Assembly: GCA_910589415.1 (NCBI GenBank)
Contig: OU342638.1
Coordinates: 6,510,001 to 6,574,000, forward strand
Source: Malachius bipustulatus
Lineage: Eukaryota; Arthropoda; Insecta; Coleoptera; Melyridae
DNA length: 64,000 nt
Direction: 5' to 3'
Positions 46,101 through 55,629 of the stretch are shown here, one piece after another. Positions within the stretch are counted from its first letter, which is position 1. The number at the start of each line of letters is the position of its first letter. The position numbers and the translations under genes are program-made. The notes below the pieces were generated by a model. That model searched no databases and was not told where the DNA came from. It saw nothing but the letters and a program-made list of their open reading frames with translations.

Positions 46101-48330
46101 GAGTGGTGCTACTTTCTGACTTACAAACCGGATGATGTGGGATGTAATATACCCTATTTGGATCCCTTGGTAATGACGTCACCACTTCCATATGACCATT
46201 CTTAAGATATTCGTCCATATAATCTCGATATTGATTATACAGAGTAACATTTTTCTTCAAACGATTTTCGAGCGCCAGAAACTGCTTCAGGGCTCCCGAT
46301 CTCGAGTCGCCTAGAATGGGCTCCTCGCCCTTAAAAGGTAAGGCTACACAATAACGACCATCGGACTCACGAGAATAATTTTCAATATAATGTTTCTCGC
46401 ATTGCACATCATCAGGGGAGGAAGCAGGATTCCCAGGGACCTCCTCCAGTTCCCATAACCGTTTTATAGTTCGCTCCAGGGACACCTCATTGGAGACAAA
46501 TAACGAAGTAAGTGTTGAGGGTTCAGGCGCAGCATCGACTCTACCCATCACGATCCAACCGAAAATAGTGTTCAGGGCCGTTGGCAAGCCTGTATAATTC
46601 AATCTTCCCTCAAGCAAGATTTGGGGAAACCACTCAGCACCAATTAACAAATCAATAGGACCAGGAGTGTGGAAGTCAGGATCCGCCATTCTCAAATTGG
46701 AGAAAAGATTCAATTTTTCTACCAAGATAGGAGCGGAAGGCATGTTCGAACAAATTTTGGATATCACTACGGCATCGAAACATAACTCAGAGCACGATTG
46801 GCCTATGGGTCGAATGGTACATGATGCGCTCTTCGAAATGGTAGATGGTTGCTCTCCAATCCCAAGTACTGACAACGAAATATTTTTCCCAGCAAGTCCC
46901 AAATTTTGGACGCATCTCGCGGAAATCATATTGACTTGCGAACCACTATCGATCAGGGCTCGAATCTTTCGAAAGTTACCCCAAAAGTCCCTTATTTCCA
47001 AGAGCACTGTCGAGAGCAAAACGGTCTTCTTGGACGAACTAACGTTGGCCAGGGACTGGGCGATCTCTAAAGACGAACTACTTACTGCTACTTCAGGTTT
47101 ATTCGCAACATCATTCGACGGCTTGGAATCATCGAAATGTAAAAGAGTATGATGACCCTCCTGACATCTGTCACAATTAACTTCCGATAGACAATCCTTT
47201 ACACGATGAAACCCAAAACATTTTATACACAAGTTTTTATTTTTAATTAGTTTGAACCTCTCTAAGGGTGACTTGTTCTTAAGGGAAGGACAGCTGTGAC
47301 AATAATGCGTTCCACCACAAATTGAACAACCACGAGATGTCTTCGTTTTAGAAGTAGATACTAGAGACGAAACAGGTTTGAATCTCCCGCTCGATGATAT
47401 GACCTTCGAGGAAGTATTAACGGAGGAAACTAATGTAGCATTTTCTAAGGCAGCGCATTGCTTATGAAGAAACTTTTTCAACTGGCCAAAAGTGGGAATC
47501 TCATTACTCCCTACCTCTAATTCGAACCGCTCACGGGTGATAGGGTCCACCTTCTGTAAAAGAATACTGAAAAGCATGAAGTCTTCCAAGTCCACCGGAA
47601 ACTGCATAGTTTTTAGAGCTGAGAGATTCTCCTGAAAATTATCCAAGAGAAAGCGTAAGCTTTGGGGCGAGGCCGAAGTAACAGATTTTAGACAGCAAAC
47701 AGAATTCCAATAAGTCGCTGCTAATAATCGACGATTCTCGTATCGATCCTTCAAGGTTTGGAAAGCAACCGGATAATTGTCAGCTGTCAAAGGTAAAATT
47801 TTAACCAGTTTAAGTGGTTCTTTCGCCAAAAACGACACTAAATATTGGAATTTCGAGATAGGATCCAAATCTTTATTCTCGTGGACTAACGAAGAAAACA
47901 AATCCCTGAAAGTAGCCCATTCCTTATAGTCTCCCGAAAATGTCGGAATTGTCAACCGCTGTAGTTTGATGTTGGAAGATTTATCAGAAATAGGTTTCTG
48001 ATCGATCGGTTTAGTCTTCCCGGTTGTCTGTTCTACGAACAAATTATTATAAATAGTCTGTATAGTGTAGAAGCTATCGAAGAAATGCTGACGAACTACT
48101 TTCTCCACCTCAAAATCCGGTTTGTCCTCTTCCGAGACCAAACCTATAATGGATACGTGTATCTTTTCAAAATCTTCGAAAAGTTGATCCAACACAACAT
48201 ATCTAAGTTTAAAAGGGATATGCACGCTCTGATCCGCCACAGCGGTCTCAGCCAAAGTCAGGATCTCGTCCACGACATCAATATGCAACTGCCTTTTGGC
48301 TCGATACTCGGTTATTTTACTTTTTGGCAT
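43195..48330 (-). CDS. BEL2 gag-pol polyprotein, intact
   Basis: About 1711 residues from ATG 48330 (MPKSKITEYRAKRQL); the frame is open 18 codons further upstream but this start matches the BEL1 layout. Domains in order: Gag with DUF1759-like GDYKEWATFRDLFSSLV, zinc-knuckle Cys region (CSICGGTHYCHSCPSL; CIKCFGFHRVKDC), protease ALIDSGSQVNMIS, RT with TYVDDIISG, RNase H (AFGDSSERGYAGVVYL), integrase with zinc region (HPGLQTV...CLKCFRVK) and core (VGVDYGGPF; SDQGTNFVGA; FGGLWEAGI), and the terminal DUF5641-type domain (FWRRWRVEYLH). No stop or frameshift, so the copy could still be coding-competent although its LTRs differ slightly. Confidence 0.95.
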   Translation of the reverse strand: MPKSKITEYRAKRQLHIDVVDEILTLAETAVADQSVHIPFKLRYVVLDQLFEDFEKIHVSIIGLVSEEDKPDFEVEKVVRQHFFDSFYTIQTIYNNLFVEQTTGKTKPIDQKPISDKSSNIKLQRLTIPTFSGDYKEWATFRDLFSSLVHENKDLDPISKFQYLVSFLAKEPLKLVKILPLTADNYPVAFQTLKDRYENRRLLAATYWNSVCCLKSVTSASPQSLRFLLDNFQENLSALKTMQFPVDLEDFMLFSILLQKVDPITRERFELEVGSNEIPTFGQLKKFLHKQCAALENATLVSSVNTSSKVISSSGRFKPVSSLVSTSKTKTSRGCSICGGTHYCHSCPSLKNKSPLERFKLIKNKNLCIKCFGFHRVKDCLSEVNCDRCQEGHHTLLHFDDSKPSNDVANKPEVAVSSSSLEIAQSLANVSSSKKTVLLSTVLLEIRDFWGNFRKIRALIDSGSQVNMISARCVQNLGLAGKNISLSVLGIGEQPSTISKSASCTIRPIGQSCSELCFDAVVISKICSNMPSAPILVEKLNLFSNLRMADPDFHTPGPIDLLIGAEWFPQILLEGRLNYTGLPTALNTIFGWIVMGRVDAAPEPSTLTSLFVSNEVSLERTIKRLWELEEVPGNPASSPDDVQCEKHYIENYSRESDGRYCVALPFKGEEPILGDSRSGALKQFLALENRLKKNVTLYNQYRDYMDEYLKNGHMEVVTSLPRDPNRVYYIPHHPVCKSESSTTPIRVVFNASYRTVDGYSLNGELFVGPKLQSDIATLLLKFRLHAVAFTADIKQMYLQIKLHSKHWDYQRILWRSSPQKSVEEFRLTTVIFGVSSAPFLALRTLLQLVNDEGSEFQSASKVISADTYVDDIISGCSSVEDALLIRDQLTQMLARGGFELRKWSSNSSTFLSSIPDSHRQSPSLSFDEKDSNVTKVLGLRWFPEKDIFSYTVEAIPRPCTKRNILSELARIFDPLGFLSPLTFRAKFLIQHLWTLGLEWDSEPPEDVLLQWKRYKSELTLLRNLAIPRHVIPPNYRSCQLHAFGDSSERGYAGVVYLRFELPDGDIKVSLICAKSKVAPLKRISLPRLELCAAVLTSKLASFVRKTYSPIISCENIFAWSDSSIALSWIRSSPHRWKTFVGNRVSIIQDLVPSHRWHHISSSDNPADCASRGLFPSELVNSSMWWQGPSILQLPQSQWPVDVSASSLPPSSLEEEKKIVLVNFVSLDYIDQLLDKYSSLSKIQRIIAYVNRFISLCKGDNICGSFSAQELHRALLVLIKRVQHVSFTDILGNLMKGRPIPKGFRKLSPFIAVDGVLRVGGRLAKSGLNYDQRHPAILPQKHRLTELIIEKVHKDHLHPGLQTVQFLISQNFWILSPRRAIRRVLSNCLKCFRVKPSTYQPPMGELPSVRINQVKPFQIVGVDYGGPFHVKTGPGRSVRVLHKAYLCLFVCFTTKALHLELASDLTTDCFLAALRRFIARRGRCTRIFSDQGTNFVGAKRELNNLMKEVVEVEKITWCCHPPSAPHFGGLWEAGIKSVKTHLSRVIGEQNLTYEEFYTVLVQIEAVLNSRPLCPLSSDPNDLSVLTPGHFLTLQPLTCIPDPDLTQLPLNRLSRWQLIQRLHQDFWRRWRVEYLHTLQQRNKWTNHPSNTSEDALVLIKDDMLPPCKWRIGRIVQLHRGSDNVARVATIRTSKGLIQRPLVKLCPLPCGDLR

Positions 48331-48845
48331 GACTGAGATCGAAATTCGATACCAAAACGAAATAAAAACGAAATCAAAACTCACGAATTGAGCAAAAAAA
48401 CTTGTAAAATATTTCGAAGTTCCTACTTATCGATATAATTATCAACCTTCAATAAAATGCCGGCATATAGGTACCTATGCACAAATTCAATTTATAAATC
48501 AACTTATTGAACTCAGTAACAATTACTAACTAATTGTTACTAACAATAATTACAAAAAAAAATCTAAGTATTTTCCAAACCGCTGGAATGAAAATTGTAT
48601 ATCTTAAATTTATTTCGAATTATTAAATTAAATAAATGCGATTCTAAATATTCCTGATATAGCTTTATACCTACTTCAACGAAGCTAAAATGCGATAGGT
48701 ACTTATCCTTATCAGGAACGATATACACGTCGAGTTACCGTTTAGATAGGCGGTCAATATAATTCAAAAAACAATCGATTCAATTTTGCTATTTTCACAC
48801 TGTCAAAGAGGTACCAAAGCTAATCCTTGGCTCGAAGTGACCAAA

Positions 48846-49318
48846 TGTTAAGTACAGCCTCAAACACTGTACCGATTTTCAAATTAAATTAATGGACTGT
48901 ATTTATTTACGATACTGCCTGAAAATCCACCTACCTTCTCGAACTGAAGAGTGGGCTTCCTATCCTAGGCCTAGGTGATGGGTGATGAGTCTGGCTCCGA
49001 TGTGGTCTCCAACGAATAACAGTGTGAAAAAAGACTTGAAAGGCACCACTGAATGCAAAAACAATAATTTTGTCGCGGCGCACCGAATTTCTTTTTGTCA
49101 TCTGACTCCTAATACCGACGATTGCCAAGTGGGCGCTCGATCTGCCCTCGCTCCGATCCGGCGAGTGGGGTTATCAGGCAATAATTACTCCCGATTCAAA
49201 TTAAAAATTAAATTAATAACAAATAAAGGCACCTCTGTGACAGTGGAAAACCCGCAAAAAAAACAAAAAAGAAAAAGAATAACTATTTACAATATTTATA
49301 ATTTGTGGGGCTTTAACA
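48846..49318 (-). repeat. BEL2 5' LTR
   Basis: 473 bp, the promoter-bearing LTR for the minus-strand element. It directly borders the shortened Cys-rich gene at 49324. Confidence 0.95.
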
Positions 49319-49323
49319 TAGGG

Positions 49324-49837
49324 TAAAAATATGAATAGAAGTATTGAAATTAGTGATATTCACTGTACTCTCAAAAAACTCTCGAATACGAGCATCATTC
49401 ATCGATACGCTAAAGAACTCTTGAAGATTCAGTTGTATGATGATAGATTCCATTAATTCAGTGCACGCACCACAAGAAGCTACTGGTGCGATAACCGTTA
49501 ATTCTTGCTCACAATTATCGCATCGTTGTCTATAAATATACTCTATAGACGTACAATTATGATCTCTCACTCGCACTTCTGTATAATTGTTATCTATGTA
49601 ATTAACAACACAGTTTTCACAATAATCTCTATTGTTTCTTCTAAATATTTCTGTTTTCGAGCAAACACATGGAAATTTACCCGTTACTATTGGAGGTGGA
49701 TATGCATCAGAATGTTCAAAATCCGTAAGCGTGCTAACTTCGAAAATTGAACTCATGGAATGCGTCGATCTTGAATCGGAAGATGGTGAAGGCATAGATT
49801 CGTAACTGAATAGATCCTCACTGTTTTGGTCAGACAT
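49324..49837 (-). pseudogene. Cys-rich protein of the inner Polinton, 3' end displaced by BEL2
   Basis: It starts at ATG 49837 with a Ser-rich N-terminus. A Cys-rich middle (FPCVCSK; DYCENC; RCDNCEQEL; SCGACTEL) suggests zinc binding, and the C-terminus is hydrophobic-aromatic. BEL2 entered close to the end; the original last codons appear at 42683-42648. It is divergent from gene X (50217, plus), leaving a 380-bp shared upstream region with a (TTA)n tract at 49884-49923. No named family recognised. Confidence 0.5.
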
Positions 49838-50216
49838 TGTTGTACTCGAAATAAATATATAAAATTCGTCTAAGTACTATCAATATTATTATTACTATTA
49901 TTATTATTATTATTATTATTATTATGGTCGAATAATAATTGAAAACTGACTTGAAAAATATGTATAGAAGTGACCTGACCTTTTAAATAGAGGATGACGA
50001 TGTTGTATGAAAACGATAAAGCTACCAATTCCGCAAGATAAGACTATGTATAGCCTGCATGATATAATCAATAAGAATTAACGGTGGGGATTAAAAAATA
50101 AAAAGAAAACTAAATAAATTAATTTCAGATTTAAAAAAAAGAAAAAATTTGCTAATGGTTTAAATAGAGGAGGATAATAATCAGACCAGTTAGTATAGTC
50201 CAGAAACGTGAAGACG

Positions 50217-51049
50217 ATGAAACGGAAGTGGGAAGATGTGTTTGTAGATCCTGAGTTGAACAAGAAAAAGATCTATAACGTGCCAAATAGAATAAGTCCA
50301 ATGGCGTCAACAACGAACACCCCCGATTATCAGATGGAAATAGACTGGATAATAATAGCTGTGAATTAAGTGAAGAATCTGAATCGGCAGATCAATATGA
50401 ATTATTATTGAATAATTACTTCGATAAAATTAATAGAGAAGATTCGACTATTTCAACATCCAGTTATAGATTATCAATAAATAGTAAAAACATCCTTTCG
50501 AGCGGAATTAGTGTGCTCAGAGCTTATCTACCTATAGTGCGAATATACGATGACCTTGCAAGTTTGTCGTTTATTCCAAGCGACTGGCAGTTAATAATGG
50601 ATCATCTTAACAACAACTTCTCATTATATTTTACAGAAGATAACAACGGGGCACCATACTACATTCACGATTATATCATATCAATAGATAGAATCCTAGA
50701 GGAAAAATTTCTAAAGTTGCAACATTACTCATCGGTTTTATATTTGCGGGAAGAAGAAGTTAAACAGCTAATGGAATTACAAATATGTATTTCGCTGCAT
50801 TTGGATAAACTCGATACCATAAGATTTCGAACAATATACAATCAATTTATCGAGCTGTTCAAGAATACTGAAGGCGATGCAGAGAGCCGTTATGATAATA
50901 TGGTGAATTACATAAAAGAAAATATATATTTTATGGATTGGGATGCTGCATTATGTTGCAAGGAGCTTATCTATAAACATAAAAATGTAATACTTAGAGA
51001 TTTAGGTAATGAAATATGTATATTTTATAATAGAATAAAAAATAAATAA
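50217..51049 (+). pseudogene. gene X, inner copy, one frameshift
   Basis: ATG 50217 opens a frame (MKRKWEDVFVDPELNKKK) that matches the start of the outer copy at 24679. Near 50335 the frame is lost and coding sense continues one frame over (ELLLNNYFDKIN) to the stop at 51049. About 270 residues if both parts are counted, like the 278 of the outer copy. Conserved islands are listed under the outer copy. The two copies are clearly diverged, so they are paralogues from two elements rather than a recent duplication. Function unknown. Confidence 0.6.
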
Positions 51050-51409
51050 CTTTATTATTGAAATGACTACTCCCATCAGACCTCGCCTAAAAATATTATA
51101 GATTAAATTTATCATGTTTGAAGAAATAAACAATTTATGAAATTCTGCAAGTTACCGCATGAGAGATAATTTACTGAAAAAAAAAAATAAAATTTTTATA
51201 TCATATTGGGTGGTTAGCCAGCATCCTGTAAACAGTATAATTTCGATAAGACATAACTTGAAGAATTGTCATTTACGTAGTTTGCGGTAATTTGTTATGA
51301 AAATATTAGGTAGAAAAAAATAACAATAAAACTATTATTTAAAAAAAAAACATTTTTTGCGTTATCAATATATTGGCTACATCCATCCGCTATATCCTGT
51401 AATAGAAGA

Positions 51410-51445
51410 TATAAATATAGGTTGCCGATAAGTAAGCTCATCAGT
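51410..51445 (+). promoter_or_regulatory. TATA box and arthropod initiator
   Basis: TATAAATAT at 51410 is followed 33 bases later by TCAGT (51441-51445), the consensus arthropod initiator, at the standard spacing. The ATG of the next gene is at 51492. The preceding 51050-51409 is AT-rich with no gene. Confidence 0.5.
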
Positions 51446-51491
51446 GACAGTAGAATATTTCGATCGATAATATAAATTGCAAGATATTATT

Positions 51492-51815
51492 ATGGCATCC
51501 AGTCAGTCGCTGCAATCGTTGAACGAGTGCGGTTTATTAGAAAAAGAAAATAAACCACAAGTTCTCATATCTTCGTTAGAGTTAAACGTGAAACTAAAAA
51601 TATTCAATATAAAGTCGGTAAATACTAAACACGGAAGATCAATAATTGTGGAGTTGGAATTTAGTGTTGTATTTTTGCCGAGTCTTATGGTTAAGGTAAC
51701 CACCGACGCTTATATTGATTATCTGAACACGCGTCAAGTGTATCTGATATACAGAGGAGATAAATTCATCGAAAAATACGGAAAAAACACTCCGTTAGTG
51801 GAAATTGTCGAGTAA
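51492..51815 (+). CDS. short conserved protein upstream of the capsid gene
   Basis: 107 residues from ATG 51492 (MASSQSLQSLNECG). The middle (LELNVKLKIFNIKSVNTKHG, then VELEFSVVFLPSLM) has the beta-strand-rich look of an OB-type or single-strand-binding fold; this is a guess from pattern, not an identification. Similar short proteins recur in arthropod mobile DNA next to double jelly-roll genes. After its stop the same frame stays open to about 52010 (AEKMLELLKTEDDIAKFV), so the stop may be a mutation or a second small gene may start there. Confidence 0.5.
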   Translation: MASSQSLQSLNECGLLEKENKPQVLISSLELNVKLKIFNIKSVNTKHGRSIIVELEFSVVFLPSLMVKVTTDAYIDYLNTRQVYLIYRGDKFIEKYGKNTPLVEIVE

Positions 51816-51972
51816 TTAGCAATATATACACGCAAGGAAGGAATAGATAAAAATAAGGATGAAGCATTCATCGACATATTCACCAGTACAGTTGCCGAAA
51901 AAATGTTGGAATTGTTAAAAACCGAAGATGACATCGCAAAATTTGTAAAGCAGATAAATAAATCATTACATC

Positions 51973-53127
51973 TTGTTAAAAAATACAGAGTTCGAATACA
52001 ACGATACCTGCGAAATCCATATAAACCAACAGGACGTGATCTTACATCCTGCTGCTTCCGACATCGTGATCGAAGGTTCTTTTACGGAATCTGCAGAGGG
52101 CACAGGATCTTGCAAGCTAACCAATAATGCCGCGGCATTCTTATTTTCGGACGTTACGTACGAATTTAACGGACGTGAAGTGGAGAAGGTCAGAGATCCG
52201 GGCATCACAACCACCATGAAAGGATACCTGCTTTTGACGCCTGAAGAGAGCAGAGCGCTTTCACTTTCGACGTGGGGCGTCACAGACTTCAAGGACATGC
52301 TATGCGATACCGACAACAACAAATTCAGTTTTCGTATTCCTTTAAATTTTTGGTTTAGCTTATTCTATGATTACAAGAAAGCCATGACCGGAAAAGACAC
52401 CTTCCGATTTACTCGAGCTCTGTCAGATAACAATAATTGTTATAGATGCGAAAAAGAGGACGGAACCAATGGAACAAAGACAGCTAAAATAACTATTTCC
52501 AATATCGAATTGAAAATGAAACATATAACACCGAACGATGATATACGCATTAAGCTTTTGAAACACGTAAAATTGAATACGCCGTTATTTATCGCGTTCA
52601 GAAAATGGGAACTTTACGAGCTTCCTCATTTGAACAACACTAATAAGGATCTATGGGCTATAAAAACGACTACGGAAACGGAACGACCTCGATTCGTAGT
52701 GGTGGCTTTTCAAACCAAACGATGGGATAGTTCGACCGAAGACGTTACCCGCTTCGATTGTATATCGATAACCAACATCAAGTTACAGCTTAACTCGCAA
52801 TATTATCCGTTGGAAAACATGCGCTTAGATTTCGCAAAGAAGAAATACGGGGAAGCTTGGAATGAGTATATTCAGTTCCAAAAGACTTTTAGAAATATTC
52901 CTAACAGCATACCATATCTCGATTACGTATCTTTCAGAGATCGAGCATTATTTGTATTCGATTGTTCGAGACATTCGGAGCCGGTTCAAACTGGTACCGT
53001 TGATATCAAATTATCCATCGAGAGTTCGGTTAATTTTCCGGATGGTACAAAGGCATACTGCTTAATCATAAATGACGCAATCTTTCAATCGTATCCCCTC
53101 TCCGGAGACTTGAAGAGAATAATGTAA
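51973..53127 (+). CDS. double jelly-roll capsid-like protein
   Basis: About 384 residues are open; no ATG lies at the start of the frame, so some 20-25 N-terminal residues are lost, shifted or on another exon. The body is that of the double jelly-roll proteins encoded by insect Polinton-type elements: NNAAAFLFSDVTYEFNG, ITTTMKGYLLLTPEES, FRKWELYELPHLN, RPRFVVVAFQTKRW, then YYPLENMRLDFAKKKYG and KAYCLIINDAIFQSYPL near the end. The family forms the major capsid shell of Polinton/adintovirus-like particles. It is followed 77 bp on by the next gene in the same direction. No internal stop. Confidence 0.75.
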   Translation: MLKNTEFEYNDTCEIHINQQDVILHPAASDIVIEGSFTESAEGTGSCKLTNNAAAFLFSDVTYEFNGREVEKVRDPGITTTMKGYLLLTPEESRALSLSTWGVTDFKDMLCDTDNNKFSFRIPLNFWFSLFYDYKKAMTGKDTFRFTRALSDNNNCYRCEKEDGTNGTKTAKITISNIELKMKHITPNDDIRIKLLKHVKLNTPLFIAFRKWELYELPHLNNTNKDLWAIKTTTETERPRFVVVAFQTKRWDSSTEDVTRFDCISITNIKLQLNSQYYPLENMRLDFAKKKYGEAWNEYIQFQKTFRNIPNSIPYLDYVSFRDRALFVFDCSRHSEPVQTGTVDIKLSIESSVNFPDGTKAYCLIINDAIFQSYPLSGDLKRIM

Positions 53128-53204
53128 TAATCGAAACAATAACTTTGTTCAGTTTCGAATGACGAGTTGAAGAGTTATCACGTGTCCACCGCTACATTTT
53201 AAAC

Positions 53205-53690
53205 ATGAAGATTATCACCGTCGATATTTTGGGATTCTACGAAAGTTCCGAGACGTTTACACCTTTTGAATTTGCTCTTTACGACGGAGGACATACGGAA
53301 CATTTTCTAATTAAGCAAAAAGTGCCTTTTTCACATTTACATGAACATACGCAATGTCAATACAAGTATTTAAGAGAATACGAGCACGGATTAGACTATG
53401 ATTCCGGATACATCAGCGAAGAAGATTTAATTAAATTTATTAAGTCGAGATTGCGATCACTCTCCGGAGACATGACAACCTACATCATTATCAAAGGAAA
53501 AAAGAAGGCGCAGTATCTGCATTCATGTGATCCTACACTCAACATCATAGACGTCGGATGTGATGGACCAACCTTCGAAGCAACGACCCCGCTTTGTTTA
53601 AGTCACGATATAGATAAGCCGTATCAATGTAGCATTAATAATTACTATACATTATATTATTGGATATTCGATAAATTGATTCGTCAGTAA
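53205..53690 (+). CDS. uncharacterised 161-aa protein after the capsid gene
   Basis: From ATG 53205 (MKIITVDILGFYESSETFTP). It has a strand-rich start with acidic residues (TVDILGF; FEFALYDGG), then FPFSHL-like VPFSHLHEHTQ, and later TYIIIKGKKKAQYL. The overall order resembles a family of small proteins found repeatedly in arthropod mobile elements, possibly with a nuclease-like RNase H fold, but the catalytic acids cannot be assigned here. Intact frame; same strand as the capsid gene. Confidence 0.5.
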   Translation: MKIITVDILGFYESSETFTPFEFALYDGGHTEHFLIKQKVPFSHLHEHTQCQYKYLREYEHGLDYDSGYISEEDLIKFIKSRLRSLSGDMTTYIIIKGKKKAQYLHSCDPTLNIIDVGCDGPTFEATTPLCLSHDIDKPYQCSINNYYTLYYWIFDKLIRQ

Positions 53691-53865
53691 AATGTTTGTT
53701 GTTTTATTTTTATCCTATCTCCTTCCATTAATACCTATTATGCAGAAAATTTTCGTTTACGATTCAAAATTTTATCGAGCACGTGTACTTTTTTTCAATA
53801 TTACTTCAATATATATATTCCTCGATACAAGCTCTTTCAAATTAGTGTGTCTTTTAAAATCAAAC

Positions 53866-55536
53866 ATGTCTTTGTTAATAATATTTGGCGTTCTAGTGCT
53901 AAAGTTTTCTGAAATCGGCGGTATTGATACTTCTAATATTACATCTGTGGTAGATTATCTGACACTTTTCATGAACACTTTACATGAATCCGTTTGTGGT
54001 GAACAACAACAACGTCGATCCGATAAATCTAGATTCTTCCACACTGCTATCGTTCAATTCATCTATTGTTAGTGACGGACTCATAAATTTTCAACTGCTA
54101 CATAATCTCCCTCCCACGGGCGTTATGAATCTAGAAACCGAAGAACGAATAATGGTGGCCAGATGTGGACTTCCTGCAGTACCTTCTCTACATAACCAGA
54201 TGATTTGGCATAAAGCCACCTTAAGATGGAATTTTTATAACGCAACTTTATTACAAAATTACGTAGCAATACGTGCATTCCGATTCTGGTCTGACCATAT
54301 ACCGATTATCTTTGTAAGTTCATCTTTAGAGCAAGCCGACATAATTATTGCTTACAGTTCGAAATTACATCACCGTCACGAGGTGAACTATAATGTAACA
54401 TGTAGCGCACCTTTCGATGGCGAGGGAGGAATATTAGCACATGCAGAGTATCCTCCACTATATTATGAGGATCGTTGTACTTCAGAAATCCATATTGACG
54501 TCGAAGATAAATGGTTTGAGAGTTACTACAAAAGAGGATTCCGGACAATCAATTAGACCTTTATCTCGTTCTCGTTCACGAAATTGGACATAGTTTAGGT
54601 TTGGTTCATTCCGACAATCCGAATTCCATCATGAATGCAGTCTACGGTGAGAATCAATATCTAACACCAGATACTTTAAGATCTTTGCAAGAACTTTACC
54701 CAAGTAGACCCGCATCTGCACCATCGAGTACTACTAGTACAGTCCCACCTACACATCCATCAACAACGACAACAACATCATCTCCGGCAACTACTATCCA
54801 ACCTCCTACAACTACACTTCGTAAGGAGATCAACGACGACGACGAGTCATTGCCGCCTGATTTATGCGACATTCCAAATCCTAATATTTTTCTCATTTTC
54901 AACAAACAGTTATATGTAATCTATAAGAAATGGTTCTGGGCCATCGATTTAATTAGTAAATCTGTAGAACGTCCACAACATATCTCAGCTTGGTTCGACT
55001 TTTTCTCTGACGATTTAGAAGTTCGATCAATATATCAGGACACCAGTGGAGACCTTATCGCATTAGTAGACGAGGTAATTTACTTCATAGATTCAAAAAC
55101 TCTCGAGCTAAAATACATAGGTAATAACACGTTGCGACAACTTATTCCCTCAGGCGAATCATTTCACGGAATGGTAAATACCTATACAGGTCGTTCATTT
55201 GTTATCTATCACGACGATTATGTTTTAGAATACACCAGAAGTTGCGATAACACCAACTATTTTCATCGTAAAGCTGTAGGACTACAGATACATAATTTAT
55301 TTCCGGGCATTCCTCCATCACCGGATTCCGTGTTCCGTTACACAGACGGTAATTTATATTTTTTTAAAGGCAATACGGTTTACATTTACAATGAATTTAC
55401 GATGTTGCTAGTTCGGGCTGTTCCGAATTCATTAAGTCTTTTCGGAATCGATTGTAGTAGCAGAGTTGAAACTTTACATGAGCTGATAACTAGACTTCAT
55501 ATTTTCCTAAATACTTCCGATAACCCTTATCTGTAA
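53866..55536 (+). pseudogene. matrix metalloproteinase with hemopexin-like domain, two frameshifts
   Basis: Start ATG 53866 gives a signal peptide (MSLLIIFGVLVLKF). The propeptide follows and the cysteine switch is MVARCGLPAV near 54165 (canonical PRCGxPD). The catalytic domain has WHKATLRWNFY and the zinc motif [11 protein letters not shown] (54577-54609), then the Met-turn SIMNAVY. A Thr/Pro-rich linker (54690-54830) leads to a hemopexin-type propeller ([36 protein letters not shown]) that closes with a Cys. Frame changes occur near 53975-54000 and at 54553-54556, so the present copy cannot be translated whole. MMPs act outside the cell on matrix proteins. Such genes occur in some insect large DNA viruses; in a Polinton this is unusual cargo. 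Confidence 0.8.
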
Positions 55537-55629
55537 TCTGTATGATTATTGTAATTTTTTATATAGGTACTTATATAACAAAATGTAACGTAGAATTTTT
55601 TATTAGTTGAATTTGGTACGACAATAAAG

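Larger units (their letters stand above)
42689..49318 (-). mobile_element. BEL/Pao LTR retrotransposon (BEL2)
   Basis: The LTRs are 42689-43166 (478 bp) and 48846-49318 (473 bp). They differ by at least two substitutions near their outer parts and a 5-bp indel (GTCAGCGAATC against GTCATC). The 5-bp duplication is TAGGG (42684-42688, 49319-49323). In element sense a GGTGGGCGGTAA purine tract precedes the 3' LTR, and TTTGGTCACTTCG follows the 5' LTR. The single gag-pol frame is intact. The leader is 48331-48845. Confidence 0.95.

Noticed and set aside
46667..47152. Plus-strand 161-codon frame within BEL2
   Set aside because: It is antisense to the Gag/protease region of an intact polyprotein and has no independent support.
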